A stretch of 42,842 bases of DNA from Prochlorococcus sp. AG-409-K04 (GCA_003215555.1 QCKE01000013.1:1-42842); one strand, 5' to 3'. Shown: positions 28,285 to 38,309, counted from the first letter of the stretch. Notes: generated by a model not told the origin, from the letters alone. Numbers and translations are program-made.

Positions 28285-29445
28285 TTAAGTTCTAATTTGA
28301 ACAGGCATAACTAAATAAATAAATTCTAAAGTTGCATCATCAGGAGAAAAAATTGCAGGAGTAGTTGGAGCATTAAATTTTAAGAATACACGATCAGTTG
28401 AAATTGCTTTTAAACCATCTAATAAGTATTTAGAGTTAAAAGCAATTTGAATATCATCATCTTCATATTTGATTGAAATAGATTCAAAACCACTTCCTAA
28501 ATCCTGAGCATCAGCACTAATATTTAAAAGTTGAGATTCTTTATTCGTAGAAATTTTAACAATATTATTATGTTGATCTGCAAGAACAGAAATACGCTCT
28601 AATGCAGCAATTAATATTTTTCTATCTAAATTTAATTGATGTGAAAAAGTCTCTGGAATTAATTGATTATAATTAGGATAATTACCATCTAAAGTTCTTG
28701 TAGTAACTATTTGATCCGAAGAAATAAATACAACTTGACCTTGATCATAAAAGAAATTGATTTGAGTATCAAAATCACATGATGAAAGAAATCTCTCTAA
28801 TTCTCTTAACGAACGAGCAGGAAGAGTAACTTCTAATATTTCATTATTATCTTCAATACTTTCATGTTCTATATTAACAATATTATTTAAATTTAAAATC
28901 GCTAATCTATGTCCATCAGTAGCAGCAGCTTTTAAAGAATTTTTATCAAAGCATAAATTTACTCCTGTAAGTATTTGTTTTGATTCATCAGAACTACTAG
29001 AAAATAATGTTGATTTCAGTAGATTAGCAAAAGATCCTGCTTTAATTTGTAAAGAAGACGATGAATTTTCAACTAATGGTAATTCAGGAAAATCATCTGC
29101 ACTCATAGATCGAACTTGGTAAGTGCCACTTTTACTACTTAAGTTAACTAAATCACTTGATTCATCAGTAATTAAACTAATTGGAGAGTCATTTGGAAGT
29201 TTAGAAATTATTTCACCAAAAAGTTTTGCAGGTAAAGTTATTGCTCCACTGTTATCAATAGAAGCATTTAAAGAAGTTTGAATCCCTAAATTTAAATCAA
29301 AACCTGTCAGGCTTAATTTACCTGTACCAGCATCAGCAGTTAAAAGAATATTAGCCAAGACAGGATGAGTTGGCCTAGTCGCTACAGCTCTACTTACAAG
29401 TTGCAACGCAGTATTTAAGTCTGATTGGGAGCAAGCAAATTTCAT
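28285..29445 (-). CDS. dnaN: DNA polymerase III beta subunit (sliding clamp)
   Basis: DnaN is the ring-shaped processivity factor that holds the polymerase on DNA. The 386-residue product begins MKFACSQSDLNTALQLVSRAV, contains three repeated clamp domains (segments such as LPAKLFGEII, ATDGHRLAI and LPARSLRELERF), and ends YLVMPVQIRT, the usual clamp C-terminus. Length is slightly above E. coli's (366). It is the first gene on the left of the candidate origin and is transcribed away from it. The upstream 360-base gap contains the DnaA box and would contain its promoter. It heads the dnaN-purL-purF gene run. Confidence 0.97.
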   Translation of the reverse strand: MKFACSQSDLNTALQLVSRAVATRPTHPVLANILLTADAGTGKLSLTGFDLNLGIQTSLNASIDNSGAITLPAKLFGEIISKLPNDSPISLITDESSDLVNLSSKSGTYQVRSMSADDFPELPLVENSSSSLQIKAGSFANLLKSTLFSSSSDESKQILTGVNLCFDKNSLKAAATDGHRLAILNLNNIVNIEHESIEDNNEILEVTLPARSLRELERFLSSCDFDTQINFFYDQGQVVFISSDQIVTTRTLDGNYPNYNQLIPETFSHQLNLDRKILIAALERISVLADQHNNIVKISTNKESQLLNISADAQDLGSGFESISIKYEDDDIQIAFNSKYLLDGLKAISTDRVFLKFNAPTTPAIFSPDDATLEFIYLVMPVQIRT

Positions 29446-29805
29446 ATTTTCAACTTAACGAGTAATAAAAAAAAATGGAATCAAATTTTTCATAAATTAA
29501 AAAATTGAATTCTGAACTCCTCTTCTATTCTAAATATTTTAATAAAGAATTTAAACAGTAGTAGTAGGGGCTGTGGAAATTGTTGAAATCCTTCTAAACC
29601 CTTTTATTAAATAAGTTTATAAAAAAAACTACTGTGAAAATATTTTTCATAGATAGGGGAAACTTTTTTTTTATCCACAGTTTTTTTTTAAATTGTTCAA
29701 AATTATTCTCTTTGCCTATATTTTTTTAAACTGTTTTCCCCAGTTTTTTGGGTTTCTTAGTATGTCTTCCTCAGTCAGAAATTTGATTGTCTACATCTTT
29801 TGTTT
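29446..29805. other. Candidate replication origin (oriC) between dnaN and thrC
   Basis: This is the only gap over 300 bases in the window and no gene is visible in it. It is extremely A/T rich with long T and A runs. One perfect DnaA box lies at 29671-29679; near matches are ATTTCCACA on the minus strand (29572-29580), ATTTTCACA on the minus strand (29633-29641) and TTTTCCCCA on the plus strand (29734-29742). GGGGAAA (29656-29662) and TTTCCCC (29735-29741) flank the box as a loose inverted pair. It lies next to dnaN, and base composition of the + strand changes across it. The dnaN promoter and thrC 3' end must also be here. Confidence 0.68.
29671..29679 (+). promoter_or_regulatory. Perfect DnaA box TTATCCACA
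   Basis: The nine-base E. coli-type consensus is matched exactly, with long T runs on both sides. DnaA boxes of this form are the binding sites that start unwinding at oriC. It lies about 226 bases upstream of the dnaN start, so it may also act on dnaN expression. Confidence 0.75.
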
Positions 29806-30918
29806 TTAAAACCCCATACTTTTTGCAACTATTTCTAGTTCTGGTTCAATACCTGATTTGAAAACTGCCTCATTATTCTGTATTGCACAATCAGGATCTT
29901 TGAGACCATTTCCTGTTAAAACACATACAATTGTTGAATTTTTTGGAATTTCCTCTTTTAATTTTATTAAACCTGCTACTGAAGCAGCGCTTGCTGGTTC
30001 ACAAAAAATACCTTCCTCTTCTCCAAGTAATTTATATGTATTAATAATATCTTTATCACTTATTGCTATAAATTTTCCATTGGATTCTTTTTTTACAATA
30101 TTAGCTTTCTCTTTATTGACTGGATTGCCAATTCTTATAGCTGTCGCAATTGTATCAGGATTATCTATTGTTCTACCTAAAACTAATGGTGCTGATCCCT
30201 CTGCTTGAAATCCCATCATTTGTGGCAATTTTTTTGAAATACCATGTTGATAATATTCATTAAAACCCATCCAATAAGCCGTGATATTTCCTGCATTACC
30301 CATAGGAATACATAGCCAATCTGGTGCTTCCCCTAAAGCATCAACAACTTCAAAAGCAGCAGTTTTTTGACCTTGTAATCTATATGGGTTAACAGAATTT
30401 ACTAGTGTGATTGGAAACTTTGAGGACATTTCTTGAACTATTTTCAGTGCTTTATCAAAATTCCCTTTAATAGCTAATACCTCTGCACCATATACTAATG
30501 CTTGGGCTAATTTACCTTGTGCTACGTAACCATCTGGTATTAATACAAAACTTTTCATGCCGCCTTTTTTTGCATAAGCAGTAGCTGCTGCTGATGTGTT
30601 GCCTGTGCTTGCACAAATAACAGCTTTACATCCTTCTTCTTTTGCTTTACTTATTGCCATTGTCATTCCTCGATCTTTAAAGGATCCTGTAGGATTTAAT
30701 CCATCATATTTTGCATAAACCTTTACATTTTTATCAATTATTTTATTTATTGATTTTAATTCAATCAGAGGAGTACCTCCTTCTTGAAGAGTTATGATTG
30801 GTGTTTTTTTTGAAATAGGCAACCATTCTTTATAAGCTTCAATTAGTCCAGGCCATTGAGTGAAGTTGGAATTTCTTTTGAAATTCTTCTTAAAATCATT
30901 AATTAATTGTTTTACCAT
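29806..30918 (-). CDS. thrC: Threonine synthase
   Basis: ThrC turns O-phosphohomoserine into threonine with PLP. The 370-residue product has GGTPLIEL near residue 48, the PLP-lysine motif [10 protein letters not shown] (about 77-86), the [14 protein letters not shown] loop, and [10 protein letters not shown]. Length and motifs fit the short bacterial class of threonine synthase. The A-rich third codon positions agree with the lagging strand on this side of the candidate origin. It follows the DUF1400 gene by 16 bases, so it is probably the last gene of a run that starts with the ABC1 kinase. Confidence 0.95.
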   Translation of the reverse strand: MVKQLINDFKKNFKRNSNFTQWPGLIEAYKEWLPISKKTPIITLQEGGTPLIELKSINKIIDKNVKVYAKYDGLNPTGSFKDRGMTMAISKAKEEGCKAVICASTGNTSAAATAYAKKGGMKSFVLIPDGYVAQGKLAQALVYGAEVLAIKGNFDKALKIVQEMSSKFPITLVNSVNPYRLQGQKTAAFEVVDALGEAPDWLCIPMGNAGNITAYWMGFNEYYQHGISKKLPQMMGFQAEGSAPLVLGRTIDNPDTIATAIRIGNPVNKEKANIVKKESNGKFIAISDKDIINTYKLLGEEEGIFCEPASAASVAGLIKLKEEIPKNSTIVCVLTGNGLKDPDCAIQNNEAVFKSGIEPELEIVAKSMGF

Positions 30919-30934
30919 AATTTTGAGAAATGTA

Positions 30935-31489
30935 CTAAGGCTCTTGTTTGAGCTTTTCTAATGGGGCATCTGTAAAAAATTTTATCAGTTCATTTATCGA
31001 TTCTACTTTGTTCATAACTTTTACTAATTCATTGACATCTATAGCTATTGCTTGACTTGGATATTCTTTTAAAAATCTAAGTATAGTTATTGTTTCTTTT
31101 TTTTTATCAATAGCTTTTATTGCACTTGATTTTAAAGCTAATACACTTGCTTTTTCATTTTTAAATTTAAAAGGATAGATTATTTTTGAAACTCTTTTTA
31201 GAATTACCTCACCTATATCACTATATAATAAACGACTAGTTAATACTATAGGAGATTTATATTCAGTATTTAGTAAATCTTGTATTGTTTTAGTTTCTTC
31301 TTTGGCAACAAGTTTTTTTAATAGTCCTTGCGATTTACCTGTTTTACTAAATTCTTCTAGTTCATTAATTGTAATACTTCTGGTAAAAATTAAAAATGAA
31401 AAAGTTATTTTTTCAGCAGCTAGAGCATTTCCATTTGTAATTTGAATAATAATTAACAATAATGCTAATAATAGTGTTTTTCTTTTCAT
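30935..31489 (-). CDS. Stand-alone DUF1400-type exported protein
   Basis: The 184-residue protein starts with a signal peptide ([16 protein letters not shown], a cleavage-like ALAAE), then [26 protein letters not shown], which resembles the DUF1400 domain found at the N-terminus of cyanobacterial alpha/beta hydrolases. Here it is alone, with no hydrolase domain and no GxSxG motif. The role is unknown; presumably periplasmic or lumenal. It begins immediately after the ABC1 kinase stop (no bases between) and is followed by thrC. Confidence 0.72.
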   Translation of the reverse strand: MKRKTLLLALLLIIIQITNGNALAAEKITFSFLIFTRSITINELEEFSKTGKSQGLLKKLVAKEETKTIQDLLNTEYKSPIVLTSRLLYSDIGEVILKRVSKIIYPFKFKNEKASVLALKSSAIKAIDKKKETITILRFLKEYPSQAIAIDVNELVKVMNKVESINELIKFFTDAPLEKLKQEP

Positions 31490-33349
31490 TTATTGTTTAA
31501 CTCCTGCTGCTAGTTTAATTATTCTAGCTACACTCTTATTTGTTAATTTTTTTGCTATATTTAAGCTTAATTTTCTGGCATTAGGTTCTCCTATAATTCT
31601 TCTTATTTTATCTTTAATAATATTTGAATTTAAGTTTGGAATTGCTTGTAAGATGTTTATTAATTTTTTGATTGGTTCAATCTCTTTGATAATATTTAAT
31701 TCTTCTGTTTCCGAATTGAAAATGTTTTTAGATTGTATTTGTTTTGGTAGTTTATTATTGATTGTTTTAAAAGCGAATAAATTTACTTTGTCAAATTTTT
31801 CTGCAATTTTTTCAGCAAATTCATCTCTTAAAAAACCTCCTTTGTCAGAAAACAAGAAATCTATGACTTGATCTAAAAGTTTTTCTACATCTATTTCTGC
31901 TTGCTTTGAAGCACTAATTATCAAGCTTTCTAATCTATTCCAATTGAAATTTTCTCCTTCAAACAACATTTCTTTTAAGCTATTTCTTAATCTTGGGTCA
32001 TTATCTTCCATTAGTCTCCTTGCAAAATAGGGATAAGCTGCTCCTAATATTTTAAAATTTGGATCTACACTTAAAGCGATACCTTCTAATGTTATTAATG
32101 ATCTTATGATTAGTGCGTAATAAGGCGGTAATTGAAATGGAAATTTATACATTATGCCTGACATATCATCTGTTACACTTTTAAAATCCATGGTGTTGAC
32201 ACCTTCATTTAATGCTTGCTCAAATACTTTTTCAAATGCTGGAACTATAGGTTCTAAATTTACATTTGTATCTAAAAAACCTAATTGTACAAAATCCTTT
32301 GAAAGTTTATCAAAATTTCTGTTTACAAGATGAACTACAGCTTGGATTAATCCAGTTCTTGATTCATTAGAAACTTCACTCATCATCCCAAAATCAAGGT
32401 AACATAATGAACCATCATTTAGAGCTAAAATATTTCCAGGATGAGGATCAGCATGAAAGTAACCATGTTCTAATAATTGTTGAAGACTGCAATTTACTCC
32501 TATATTAATCATTTCATTTGGATCAATACCTAATTTTTCTACTCCTTGAAGATTGGTTAATTTAACTCCATCTATCCATTCCATTGTTAAGACTCTTTTG
32601 CTTGTATGATTTCGGTATATTTTTGGGACTTTTATATTTTTATTTTTTTTATGTAATTCTGCAAATTTTTCTGCATTGGCGGCTTCATTGATATAGTCCA
32701 TTTCTTCAAATACTCTTTTTCCTAGTTCATCAATTAGTGCTACTAGATCACTTCTAATAAAGCCGATATATTTTTTTAGCCATATAGCAATATTTCTAAC
32801 TATATATAAATCTAATGTGATTTGTTCACGTAATCCAGGCCTTTGGATTTTTACTGCTACTTTTTCATTAGAATGTAGTGTTGCTTTATGAACTTGTCCT
32901 AACGAGGCTGCTGATATTGGTTTTAGATCAAATGATTTATAAACATTAAGATAATTTTTTTTTAAATCTTCTTCTATACAGGCAACTGCTAGCTCACTAT
33001 CAAAACCTGGTAATTGATCTTGTAATTGTGCTAATTCTTCTAGTACTAGTTTAGGCACAATATCTGGTCTGGTTGATAAAGCTTGTCCAGCTTTAATAAA
33101 TGCTGGGCCTAGTTCCACTAAAAGATTGGTAAATTCTTTTGCTCTGTTTTTCGCACGTTCTTTATTTTTTAGTAATCCAATAATCTTGTCCCATCCGACA
33201 CCTAATAAGAATAAAAATATAGGTATCAGTGTTTGCCACAATCTTTTTAATAAACGTTTTGGATTTTTTTTATATATTTTACTGATTTCTACAGGATCAT
33301 AAGACTGCAAACCAGCTGCTTCAATAAAATCATCTAGTTCTTCTTTCAT
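31490..33349 (-). CDS. ABC1/UbiB-family atypical kinase
   Basis: The 619-residue protein belongs to the ABC1/ADCK/UbiB family of atypical kinases, linked to quinone synthesis and, in plastids, to prenylquinone metabolism. Visible hallmarks are the KxGQ segment FIKAGQALSTRPDI (about residues 75-90), the Ala-rich loop replacing the usual glycine loop (AASLGQVHKA), VAVKIQRPGL with the ATP-binding lysine, HADPHPGNIL and LDFGMMSEV with catalytic and metal aspartates. A hydrophobic stretch at about residues 30-50 may be a membrane anchor. The true substrate is not known. It is divergent from recN across 72 bases and heads a run to thrC. Confidence 0.9.
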   Translation of the reverse strand: MKEELDDFIEAAGLQSYDPVEISKIYKKNPKRLLKRLWQTLIPIFLFLLGVGWDKIIGLLKNKERAKNRAKEFTNLLVELGPAFIKAGQALSTRPDIVPKLVLEELAQLQDQLPGFDSELAVACIEEDLKKNYLNVYKSFDLKPISAASLGQVHKATLHSNEKVAVKIQRPGLREQITLDLYIVRNIAIWLKKYIGFIRSDLVALIDELGKRVFEEMDYINEAANAEKFAELHKKNKNIKVPKIYRNHTSKRVLTMEWIDGVKLTNLQGVEKLGIDPNEMINIGVNCSLQQLLEHGYFHADPHPGNILALNDGSLCYLDFGMMSEVSNESRTGLIQAVVHLVNRNFDKLSKDFVQLGFLDTNVNLEPIVPAFEKVFEQALNEGVNTMDFKSVTDDMSGIMYKFPFQLPPYYALIIRSLITLEGIALSVDPNFKILGAAYPYFARRLMEDNDPRLRNSLKEMLFEGENFNWNRLESLIISASKQAEIDVEKLLDQVIDFLFSDKGGFLRDEFAEKIAEKFDKVNLFAFKTINNKLPKQIQSKNIFNSETEELNIIKEIEPIKKLINILQAIPNLNSNIIKDKIRRIIGEPNARKLSLNIAKKLTNKSVARIIKLAAGVKQ

Positions 33350-33421
33350 TTTACGATGTTAGCTTTTGACCCTTCTAATTCCTCGTGGATTAGGTAGTTT
33401 TATTAAGGTTACTTTAATAAT

Positions 33422-35107
33422 GTGCTACTTGGACTGCGTTTAAAAAATATTGCTCTGATTGAAAGCCTGGAACTTGGCTTTAACAGTGGTTTTTCAGTAT
33501 TTACTGGTGAAACAGGAGCTGGAAAATCTGTTTTTTTATTTGCGCTTGATTCGTTGCTGGGAGGAGAAATAACTAAATTTGGTTCCAGATTAATTCGTGC
33601 AGGAACTAGTGAAGCTTTAATTGAAGGATCTTTTTCTCTTGATTACTTCATCAAGGACTGGCTTAACAGCAATTCTTTTGAAGTTTCAGGAGAGGAACTT
33701 TATATTTCTCGAGATTGGAAACTTAGAGAGGGTCGCTTGTCTAGCAGAATTAGGTTAAATGGAGAAATTATTAATAAAAAGCAAATTCTTTCTTTGAGAG
33801 CAAAATTAATAGATTTTGCTCAGCAAGGCGGCGCTTATCATTTACATTCTTCTTTGGAGCAATTGAAGTTAATTGATCGATTTGGCAAAAATTATATTGA
33901 AAAAGCTCTTATTCTCGTTAAACAGAATTGGAGAACTTGGCGTGTCACTAAGTCTGAACTTGAAATGGCAAGGAGTACAAGCGAGAAAGATCAGATTAAA
34001 GTTTTAAAGTTGCAAACTTTAATAGATGATTTAAATAATGCTAATATTGATGATCCGTTAGAAGAACAGTATTTAAAAGAAGAGCAAGATCGTTTGGTGC
34101 ATGGAGTGAAACTTCAAGAAACTTTAAGTTTTCTTTTTTCTACATTAAAAGATAGTTCGGATGAATTTCCTTCAGCTTCTGACCATATTTTATCGTCTAT
34201 TCAACAATTGAGATCAGCGGTCAAATTAGATTCTGGCTTGCAATTTCCTTTAAATTCTCTAGTAGATTCTTATAAAAAATTAGAAGATGTTTTGGCTTTG
34301 TTAGAAGAATATCAACTTTTATTAGAAAGTGATCCAAATAAATTAGATCAAATTCAAAATAGAATTTCTGAAATCAATCGCATCAAATCTAGGTATGATT
34401 GTAATTTAGATGATTTAATTATAAAAAAAAATCAAGCATGTCAACAAATTGAAAGTGTTCCTCAAAATCATATTCAAAAATTAGAAAATGAAGAAATTTT
34501 AGCCAGACAAGAGTTAGAAAAAAATTCTTTTGCTTTATCTCAATTGCGTAGACAGTATGCTCAGAAGTTGGAAGCTAATTTAATTAAACAGTTAAAGCCT
34601 TTAGGGCTTGATCATATTCAATTTAAAATCGATTTCTCTTCCTCTGATCTATCTGAATTTGGTGGTGATAGAGTTGATTTTTTATTTTCTGCAAATAAAG
34701 GTCAACCTATGGCTCCTTTGGCTCAGGTTGCGTCTGGAGGAGAGATGTCTAGGTTTTTACTTGCTTTAACAACAGTTTTTGCAGATGTTTTGGGTACTAA
34801 AACGTTAATTTTTGATGAAATTGATTCAGGAGTTAGTGGTTCAATAAGTTTAGCGATAGCAAAACTTTTGAAAGATTTATCTTTGAAAAAGCAAGTTTTT
34901 TGCATTACTCATCAGCCAGTAGTTGCAGCATTTGGAGATCATCATTATTCGGTTTTAAAAACAGTTGAAAATGACGTGACAAGCTCTAAAGTCCTTTTGC
35001 TGAAAGGGTTTGAGGAACGTCAAGCTGAATTAGCTAAATTAACTGGGGGTGACTTTATGGAAGCTAGAGCATACGCTGCAGGTTTATTGAATAACAAAGC
35101 TGCATAA
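33422..35107 (+). CDS. recN: DNA repair protein RecN
   Basis: RecN is an SMC-like ATPase that acts at double-strand breaks. The 561-residue product has the Walker A motif TGETGAGKS (about residues 29-37), a long coiled-coil middle (about 160-390), and a C-terminal SGGEMSRFLLAL signature with Walker B IFDEIDSGVSG. These elements are those of a complete RecN. The start is a GTG at 33422 giving MLLGLRLKNIALIE, the usual RecN N-terminus. An inverted repeat spans its stop codon. It is followed by uvrA, 60 bases later, on the same strand. Confidence 0.95.
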   Translation: MLLGLRLKNIALIESLELGFNSGFSVFTGETGAGKSVFLFALDSLLGGEITKFGSRLIRAGTSEALIEGSFSLDYFIKDWLNSNSFEVSGEELYISRDWKLREGRLSSRIRLNGEIINKKQILSLRAKLIDFAQQGGAYHLHSSLEQLKLIDRFGKNYIEKALILVKQNWRTWRVTKSELEMARSTSEKDQIKVLKLQTLIDDLNNANIDDPLEEQYLKEEQDRLVHGVKLQETLSFLFSTLKDSSDEFPSASDHILSSIQQLRSAVKLDSGLQFPLNSLVDSYKKLEDVLALLEEYQLLLESDPNKLDQIQNRISEINRIKSRYDCNLDDLIIKKNQACQQIESVPQNHIQKLENEEILARQELEKNSFALSQLRRQYAQKLEANLIKQLKPLGLDHIQFKIDFSSSDLSEFGGDRVDFLFSANKGQPMAPLAQVASGGEMSRFLLALTTVFADVLGTKTLIFDEIDSGVSGSISLAIAKLLKDLSLKKQVFCITHQPVVAAFGDHHYSVLKTVENDVTSSKVLLLKGFEERQAELAKLTGGDFMEARAYAAGLLNNKAA

Positions 35108-35117
35108 CTTTGCAGCT
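35098..35117 (+). terminator. Stem-loop spanning the recN stop codon
   Basis: AGCTGCA (35098-35104) and TGCAGCT (35111-35117) are a perfect 7-bp inverted repeat with a 6-base loop that contains the recN TAA stop. It is followed by GTCTTTCTAT, with only a partial U run. It could be a weak terminator or a stop-codon-proximal hairpin in the recN-uvrA transcript. Confidence 0.42.
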
Positions 35118-35167
35118 GTCTTTCTATAATTATATGATTGATAATTCATTAAGATTTCGATTTCTCT

Positions 35168-38095
35168 GTGAGTAAATCCAATAACCACTCATTGCTATCT
35201 GATTCTTTCGACGATGTAATAAGAATTCGAGGGGCTAGGCAGCATAATTTGCAGAATGTTGACTTAACTATTCCTAGAAATAAATTTATTGTTTTTACTG
35301 GAGTAAGTGGAAGTGGCAAGAGCTCATTAGCTTTTGATACGATTTTTGCTGAGGGGCAGAGAAGATATGTTGAAAGTCTTTCAGCTTATGCTCGTCAATT
35401 TTTAGGACAAGTTGATAAACCAGATGTTGATGCTATAGAAGGTCTTTCACCAGCAATTTCCATTGATCAAAAATCAACTAGTCATAATCCACGATCAACT
35501 GTTGGAACTGTTACAGAGATTAAGGATTATTTGCGTTTATTGTTTGGACGAGCAGGTGAACCTCATTGTCCTGAATGTGATCGTTCCATAAGACCTCAGA
35601 CTATAGATGAGATGGTGGATCAGATTTTAACCTTGCCAGAAGGTACGCGTTATCAATTACTTGCTTCAGTTGTTAGAGGTAAAAAAGGTACTCATGCAAA
35701 ATTATTGTCTGGGTTGGCTTCAGAAGGTTTTGCAAGGGTCAGAATTAATAAAGAGGTAAGAGAGTTGTCAGATAATATTGAATTAGACAAAAATCAGTCG
35801 CATTCTATTGATGTTGTTGTAGATCGTTTGATTGCTAGAGATGGTATTCAGGAGCGTTTAACGGATTCTTTGCAAACTGCTTTAAAACGAGGCGATGGGT
35901 TAGCGATTGTTGAGGTTGTGCCTAAAAAAGGTGAGGATTTACCTGATGGAATAGAGAGAGAAAGATTGTTTTCCGAACATTTTGCTTGCCCAGTTCATGG
36001 AGCAGTGATTGAAGAATTGTCTCCCAGATTGTTTTCTTTTAATAGTCCTTATGGTGCTTGTCCTGATTGCCATGGTTTAGGTCATTTGAAGAAATTTACT
36101 TGTAATAGAGTAATTCCAGAACCTTCTTTGCCTGTATATGCTGCTGTTGCTCCGTGGAGTGAAAAAGAAAATTCTTATTATTTTTCTTTATTATTTTCTG
36201 TTGGTCAAGAATATGGATTTGAAATAAAAACACCTTGGAAGGATTTAACAGATTCTCAAAAAGATATTTTGCTTAATGGCAGTAAAAAACCAATATTAAT
36301 TCAATCGGATAGTCGTTTTAAAAAACAGGATGGATATAAAAGAACATTTCAGGGCATCTTACCTATTTTAGAAAGGCAGTTAGCTGATGCAAATGGAGAA
36401 TCTGTACGACAAAAACTTGAAAAATTTTTGGAATCAGTTCCTTGTACTACTTGTTCTGGGAAAAGGTTACGACCAGAAGCTTTGGCAGTAAAAATAGGTC
36501 CTTATTCGATTAGTGATTTAACAGAAATTAGTGTTGCAGATACTTTAGAAGCTATAGAGAAATTAACAGGAATAGGTAAATCAAAAGGATCGAAACCATT
36601 ATTAAATTCTCGACAGATGAAAATAGGTGATTTGGTTTTAAAAGAAATCCGTCTACGTTTAAAATTTCTTCTTGATGTTGGTTTAGATTATTTAAGCTTA
36701 GATCGACCAGCAATGACTTTGTCTGGTGGAGAGGCCCAAAGAATTCGTTTGGCGACTCAAATTGGTGCTGGATTGACTGGAGTTCTTTATGTGTTAGATG
36801 AACCAAGTATTGGTTTACATCAAAGAGATAATGATCGCCTTTTAACTACTCTTAAGAGGCTTAGAGATCTAGGAAATACGCTGATTGTTGTTGAACATGA
36901 TGAAGATACAATTAGAACAGCGGATTATGTCGTGGATATTGGACCAGGAGCAGGAGTACATGGCGGTAAGATTATTGCGGAAGGTCTTATAGATTCTTTA
37001 TTGTCGAATCGAGATTCTCTTACGGGTGAATATTTAAGTGGTAGGAAATCAATTCCTACTCCTAAAGAGCGTCGTAAAGGTGTGAATAGAAATCTACGTT
37101 TAATAGGTTGTCATCTTAATAATCTTAAGGATATTTCAATTGAATTTCCGTTGGGTAAACTTGTTTCAGTAACAGGTGTGAGTGGGAGTGGTAAAAGTAC
37201 TTTAATTAATGAATTATTGCATCCAGCGATAAATCATCAATTGGGTTTAAAGGTACCTTTTCCAGAAGGCTTGGATGAACTTCGAGGAATTAAATCAATT
37301 GATAAGGTTATTGTTATCGACCAATCTCCTATTGGTCGGACTCCTCGTTCAAATCCTGCAACATATACAGGTGCATTTGATCCCATCAGGCAGATATTTG
37401 CAGCGTCTGTTGAAGCAAAAGCAAGAGGATATCAAGTCGGACAATTTAGTTTTAATGTGAAAGGTGGGAGATGTGAAGCTTGTAAGGGACAAGGAGTAAA
37501 TGTTATTGAAATGAATTTTTTGCCAGATGTTTATGTCCAATGTGATGTATGTAAAGGGGCTCGATTTAATCGTGAAACTCTTCAAGTTAAATATAAAGGA
37601 TTTACAATTGCTGATGTATTAGAAATGACTGTTGAGCAATCAGTAGATGTTTTCTCTGCTATTCCTCAGGCAGCAGATAGATTAAGAACTTTAGTTGATG
37701 TAGGTCTTGGTTATATAAAACTTGGACAACCAGCACCAACTCTTTCAGGTGGAGAGGCCCAGAGAGTTAAGCTTGCTACTGAGCTATCTCGAAGAGCAAC
37801 TGGGAAAACACTTTATTTAATTGATGAACCGACAACAGGATTAAGTTTTTTTGATGTTCATAAATTAATGGATGTTCTACAAAGATTGGTTGATAAAGGT
37901 AATTCCATAATAGTTATAGAGCATAATTTGGATGTTATTCGTTGTTCAGATTGGATTATTGATTTGGGTCCTGAAGGGGGTGATCGAGGAGGTGAATTAA
38001 TTGTTGCGGGTACTCCTGAAGAAGTTTCAAAGAATTCAAAAAGCTATACTGGTAGGTATCTGAAAGATGTTTTGAAAAAACATAGTAATTCGTAA
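35168..38095 (+). CDS. uvrA: Excinuclease ABC subunit A
   Basis: UvrA is the damage-sensing ATPase of nucleotide excision repair. The 975-residue product has two ABC ATPase units: Walker A GVSGSGKSSLAFD (about residues 45-57) and VTGVSGSGKSTLINE (about 673-687), two signature motifs LSGGEAQRIRLATQ and LSGGEAQRVKLATEL, and zinc fingers including CPECDRS in the first half and CEACKGQG...CDVCKG in the second. Length is normal. The start is a GTG at 35168, which leaves a short Ser/Asp-rich N-terminus before IRIRGARQHNL. uvrB is not in this window. Confidence 0.97.
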   Translation: MSKSNNHSLLSDSFDDVIRIRGARQHNLQNVDLTIPRNKFIVFTGVSGSGKSSLAFDTIFAEGQRRYVESLSAYARQFLGQVDKPDVDAIEGLSPAISIDQKSTSHNPRSTVGTVTEIKDYLRLLFGRAGEPHCPECDRSIRPQTIDEMVDQILTLPEGTRYQLLASVVRGKKGTHAKLLSGLASEGFARVRINKEVRELSDNIELDKNQSHSIDVVVDRLIARDGIQERLTDSLQTALKRGDGLAIVEVVPKKGEDLPDGIERERLFSEHFACPVHGAVIEELSPRLFSFNSPYGACPDCHGLGHLKKFTCNRVIPEPSLPVYAAVAPWSEKENSYYFSLLFSVGQEYGFEIKTPWKDLTDSQKDILLNGSKKPILIQSDSRFKKQDGYKRTFQGILPILERQLADANGESVRQKLEKFLESVPCTTCSGKRLRPEALAVKIGPYSISDLTEISVADTLEAIEKLTGIGKSKGSKPLLNSRQMKIGDLVLKEIRLRLKFLLDVGLDYLSLDRPAMTLSGGEAQRIRLATQIGAGLTGVLYVLDEPSIGLHQRDNDRLLTTLKRLRDLGNTLIVVEHDEDTIRTADYVVDIGPGAGVHGGKIIAEGLIDSLLSNRDSLTGEYLSGRKSIPTPKERRKGVNRNLRLIGCHLNNLKDISIEFPLGKLVSVTGVSGSGKSTLINELLHPAINHQLGLKVPFPEGLDELRGIKSIDKVIVIDQSPIGRTPRSNPATYTGAFDPIRQIFAASVEAKARGYQVGQFSFNVKGGRCEACKGQGVNVIEMNFLPDVYVQCDVCKGARFNRETLQVKYKGFTIADVLEMTVEQSVDVFSAIPQAADRLRTLVDVGLGYIKLGQPAPTLSGGEAQRVKLATELSRRATGKTLYLIDEPTTGLSFFDVHKLMDVLQRLVDKGNSIIVIEHNLDVIRCSDWIIDLGPEGGDRGGELIVAGTPEEVSKNSKSYTGRYLKDVLKKHSNS

Positions 38096-38202
38096 GTCCT
38101 GAAACTAGCAACTAAGTGGTTTGTAGAATGATTTTAGGATTTTGTTTACACTTATATATAACTTCTTGGTATTTGATATTTGTTAAAACCCTCTATTGGC
38201 AT

Positions 38203-38225
38203 TGCTTTTAAGCATATTTTTTTTT
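38203..38225 (+). terminator. Weak terminator-like hairpin after uvrA
   Basis: TGCT and AGCA (38203-38214) form a 4-bp stem with loop TTTA, followed by TAT and about nine Ts. The U tract is good but the stem is very short. It lies about 110 bases after the uvrA stop in a 214-base gap that is otherwise A/T-rich with no clear gene. Confidence 0.32.
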
Positions 38226-38309
38226 GAATTGAAAGAATAATGTTTTCTTTAGATTTTATTTCTTAAAACTGTAGTAATAAAAGACGAAATTAATTAAAGA
38301 AATATAAAA

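Noticed and set aside
29446-29805. A small gene or RNA gene in the origin gap.
   Set aside because: No reading frame with protein-like composition and no tRNA-like fold was seen; the long A/T runs do not support one.
38128-38211. A 27-codon open frame after uvrA, hydrophobic and tryptophan-rich.
   Set aside because: No ribosome-binding site, very short, and in an A/T-rich gap where such frames arise by chance.
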